From: Desulfotomaculum sp.
GTDB taxonomy: Bacteria; Bacillota; Desulfotomaculia; Desulfotomaculales; Ammonificaceae
Reading direction: 5' to 3'
DNA: 15,225 nucleotides
Assembly: GCA_012961725.1 (NCBI GenBank)
Contig: DTYU01000271.1
Coordinates: forward strand, 1 to 15,225
A program made the position numbers and the translations under genes. Under the pieces are notes generated by a model that was given only the letters and a program-made list of their open reading frames with translations, was not told the origin of the DNA and did not search any database. Below, piece by piece: positions 13,437 through 15,225 of the stretch (its first letter is position 1; every line of letters begins with the position of its first letter).

Positions 13437-13907
13437 ATGCGTTGCCCTTTTTGTGCATTTGCGGATACGCGTGTGGTTGACACCCGCGCCGCGGACGAAG
13501 GAACCACGATAAAGCGGCGCAGGGAGTGTCCTCAATGTAACCGGCGGTTCACCACCTTTGAACGAGTGGACGAGCTTCCACTGGTGGTGATCAAGAAGGA
13601 CGGCCGGCGGGAGATCTTCAACCGGACCAAACTGATCAGGGGACTGCTGACGGCGTGCCATAAACGTCCGGTTACCAGGGAGGAGATTGAACGCGTTGCT
13701 GACGAAGTGGAGCGCGAAGTGCGAAACCGGATGGAGACGGAAGTACCAAGCCACATCATCGGCGAGCTTGTAGTAGACAAGCTCCGCCGGCTGGACGAGG
13801 TCGCGTACGTTAGGTTCGCCAGTGTTTACCGGGAGTTCCGGGACGGTCGCGATTTCAAGGCGGAGCTGGACAGGATGTTCAAAGATGAAAAAAGGGGGAG
13901 AGCATAG
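13437..13907 (+). CDS. nrdR: Transcriptional repressor NrdR
   Basis: Nucleotide-sensing repressor of ribonucleotide reductase genes. The 156-residue product has an N-terminal zinc ribbon with cysteines 3, 6, 31 and 34 (CPFC and CPQC), with Arg-rich RRRECPQCNRRFTTFERV in between and after, then an ATP-cone domain (about 49-139) beginning LPLVVIKKDGRREIFNRTKL. In the family, ATP/dATP bound in the cone sets the oligomer state and DNA binding. ATG 13437 gives the canonical MRCPFC start; GAGTGAGG just upstream is a moderate ribosome site and overlaps NrdR box 2. The stop overlaps the nrdD start by one base (TAGTG), so the two are cotranscribed. This is a normal, complete member of the family. Confidence 0.97.
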   Translation: MRCPFCAFADTRVVDTRAADEGTTIKRRRECPQCNRRFTTFERVDELPLVVIKKDGRREIFNRTKLIRGLLTACHKRPVTREEIERVADEVEREVRNRMETEVPSHIIGELVVDKLRRLDEVAYVRFASVYREFRDGRDFKAELDRMFKDEKRGRA

Positions 13908-15225
13908 TGTTTCAGGGGATCAGAAAACGTGACGGGCGGGAGGTTCCTTTCGACGAAACGAAGATAACGGATGCCATCTTCAAGGCGGCGCGGGCGGTAG
14001 GCGGCGAGGACCGGGAGACCGCCATGCGGCTGACACTCGATGTTCTGAGTATGTTGAAGGCCAAATACAACGGCGCCGGCTTCGGTGTTGAGGACGTGCA
14101 GGACATCGTGGAAAAGGTGCTGATCGAGGCCGGACACGCCCGGACCGCCAAGGCCTACATCCTCTACCGCAACTGGCGGACGCGCATCCGGGAAGCAAAA
14201 AGCGACCTGATGGACGCGGTGGAGGAGATTCTCGAGGAGACAAACCGCGAGAACGCCAACGTATCCAACTCGCCTTCGGCAAAGATGCTCCAGGTTGCCG
14301 AAGCGGCGAGCAAGAAGTACTACCTTACGCGGCTCATCCCTGAAGATTTCTCCCAGGCGCATATCCGGGGCGACATTCATATCCACGACCTCGGGTTCTA
14401 CGCAAAGACGGTAAACTGCCTCCAAATTCCCCTCGATAGGCTGTTGGCTGAAGGGTTTAACACCGGGCACGGCTACATCCGGCCGCCCAAGCGCCCCGGC
14501 TCCGCGTCTGCCTTAGCCTGCATCATTCTCCAGAGCTCGCAGAACGACATGTTCGGCGGCCAGTCCTTCGCCTTTTTTGACCGGGATATGGCCCCGTACA
14601 TGGAGAACGCTTCGGAGGACGAGGTCTACCAGTCAATGGAGGCGCTGGTATATAATCTCAATAGTATGCATTCGCGGGCGGGTGCGCAGGTGCCCTTCAG
14701 TAACATCAACTTAGGGACGGAAACGAGCGAGGCTGCCAGGAAGGTGACGCGAAACCTCCTGCTTGCCTACGAGGCCGGTTTGGGACGCAATGAGGCGCCA
14801 ATTTTCCCGAACGTCATCTTCCGGGTGAAGAGAGGGGTCAATTTCGAGCCGGGCGACCCGAACTACGACCTCTTCCAATTGGCGGTAAAGGTGGCCTCGA
14901 AACGCCTTAACCCCACGTTTAGTTTTATGGACGCGAGCTTCAACGCGGCTTATGGCGATCAGGTTGCATACATGGGCTGCCGCTCGCGGGTGATGGCGAA
15001 CAGGCGCGGGCCTGAAGTGACGGAGAGACGCGGGAACCTCTCATTCACCACCATTAATCTGCCGCGGGTTGCGATGAAGGCGGAGCGGAATCTTAGGAAG
15101 TTCTTCAATCTGTTAGCCGAGATAAGTGAACTCGTCATCCGCCAGCTTTACCACCGGTACACGATGCAGGCGCGCCTCAAGGTAAAGGATATCCCGTTTG
15201 TGATGGGGCAGGGGCTATACCTCGA
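13907..15225 (+). CDS. nrdD: Anaerobic ribonucleoside-triphosphate reductase NrdD (5' part)
   Basis: Class III, glycyl-radical ribonucleotide reductase that makes dNTPs without oxygen. It runs off the right edge, so only 439 codons of about 700 are visible, and the radical glycine at the C-terminus is missing. GTG 13907 overlaps the nrdR stop and follows GGGGGAG (13894-13900) by 6 nt. An ATP-cone (about 3-92) begins FQGIRKRDGREVPFDETKI and provides allosteric activity control. The catalytic barrel starts near GDIHIHDLGFYAKTVNC; Cys171 there and Cys358 in YMGCRSRVM correspond, by my alignment from memory, to the two active-site cysteines of phage T4 NrdD. RGNLSFTTINLPRVAM is also typical. The activating enzyme NrdG would be expected downstream. 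It fits an anaerobic host. Confidence 0.95.
   Translation, partial: MFQGIRKRDGREVPFDETKITDAIFKAARAVGGEDRETAMRLTLDVLSMLKAKYNGAGFGVEDVQDIVEKVLIEAGHARTAKAYILYRNWRTRIREAKSDLMDAVEEILEETNRENANVSNSPSAKMLQVAEAASKKYYLTRLIPEDFSQAHIRGDIHIHDLGFYAKTVNCLQIPLDRLLAEGFNTGHGYIRPPKRPGSASALACIILQSSQNDMFGGQSFAFFDRDMAPYMENASEDEVYQSMEALVYNLNSMHSRAGAQVPFSNINLGTETSEAARKVTRNLLLAYEAGLGRNEAPIFPNVIFRVKRGVNFEPGDPNYDLFQLAVKVASKRLNPTFSFMDASFNAAYGDQVAYMGCRSRVMANRRGPEVTERRGNLSFTTINLPRVAMKAERNLRKFFNLLAEISELVIRQLYHRYTMQARLKVKDIPFVMGQGLYL

Noticed and set aside
1..15225. CRISPR arrays, tRNA or rRNA genes, transposase genes
   Set aside because: I looked for regularly spaced repeats, tRNA-like TTCRANYC segments and transposase-like proteins and found none I could support.

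Overview
The window looks like chromosome from an anaerobic, endospore-forming Firmicute, most likely of the Peptococcaceae/Desulfotomaculum-Pelotomaculum type. The evidence is the division-to-sporulation gene order known from Bacillus and the clostridia, the sporulation genes spoIIGA, sigE, sigG and spoIIR, an oxygen-sensitive class III ribonucleotide reductase (nrdD), and moderately GC-rich coding sequence. The genus is an inference from gene order and general sequence character, not from a search.

Layout. (1) 1-7006, + strand: peptidoglycan and division cluster, with the 3' part of murC, then murB, murA, ftsQ/divIB, two tandem DUF881 (YlxW/YlxX-like) genes, sbp and ftsZ. No ftsA lies between sbp and ftsZ. 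(2) 7007-9069: an inverted-repeat element, then a terminator hairpin whose loop and left arm carry the -10 sequences of a candidate Spo0A-type promoter, then spoIIGA and sigE. (3) 9093-11165, - strand: an AT-richer restriction-modification cassette between sigE and sigG, genes that are adjacent in Bacillus. It has a beta-class DNA methyltransferase (motif TSPPYW) with a C-terminal nuclease-like (SNase-fold) domain that seems to have lost catalytic residues, and a restriction-endonuclease gene split in two by a one-base frameshift. (4) 11268-12753, + strand: a near-perfect sigma-F promoter, sigG and spoIIR. (5) 12995-15225, + strand: ylmC/ymxH (PRC-barrel), then nrdR and the 5' part of nrdD behind two NrdR boxes.

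How the genes work together. MurC, MurB and MurA make and extend UDP-MurNAc precursors; FtsQ, Sbp and FtsZ act at the septum. SpoIIGA is the membrane protease that activates pro-sigma-E; SpoIIR is the forespore signal that switches SpoIIGA on; sigma-G is the late forespore sigma factor. A single sigma-F promoter ahead of sigG-spoIIR fits this signalling logic. NrdR represses ribonucleotide reductase genes and here probably controls itself and nrdD.

Most genes are ordinary. The parts that deserve attention are the R-M cassette inside the sporulation cluster, with its unusual methyltransferase fusion and split endonuclease, and the well-preserved regulatory sites: a long-spacer spoIIG-like promoter inside a terminator, a sigma-F promoter, and paired NrdR boxes. 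Several start codons were moved downstream of the longest open frame on ribosome-binding-site and family-alignment grounds.
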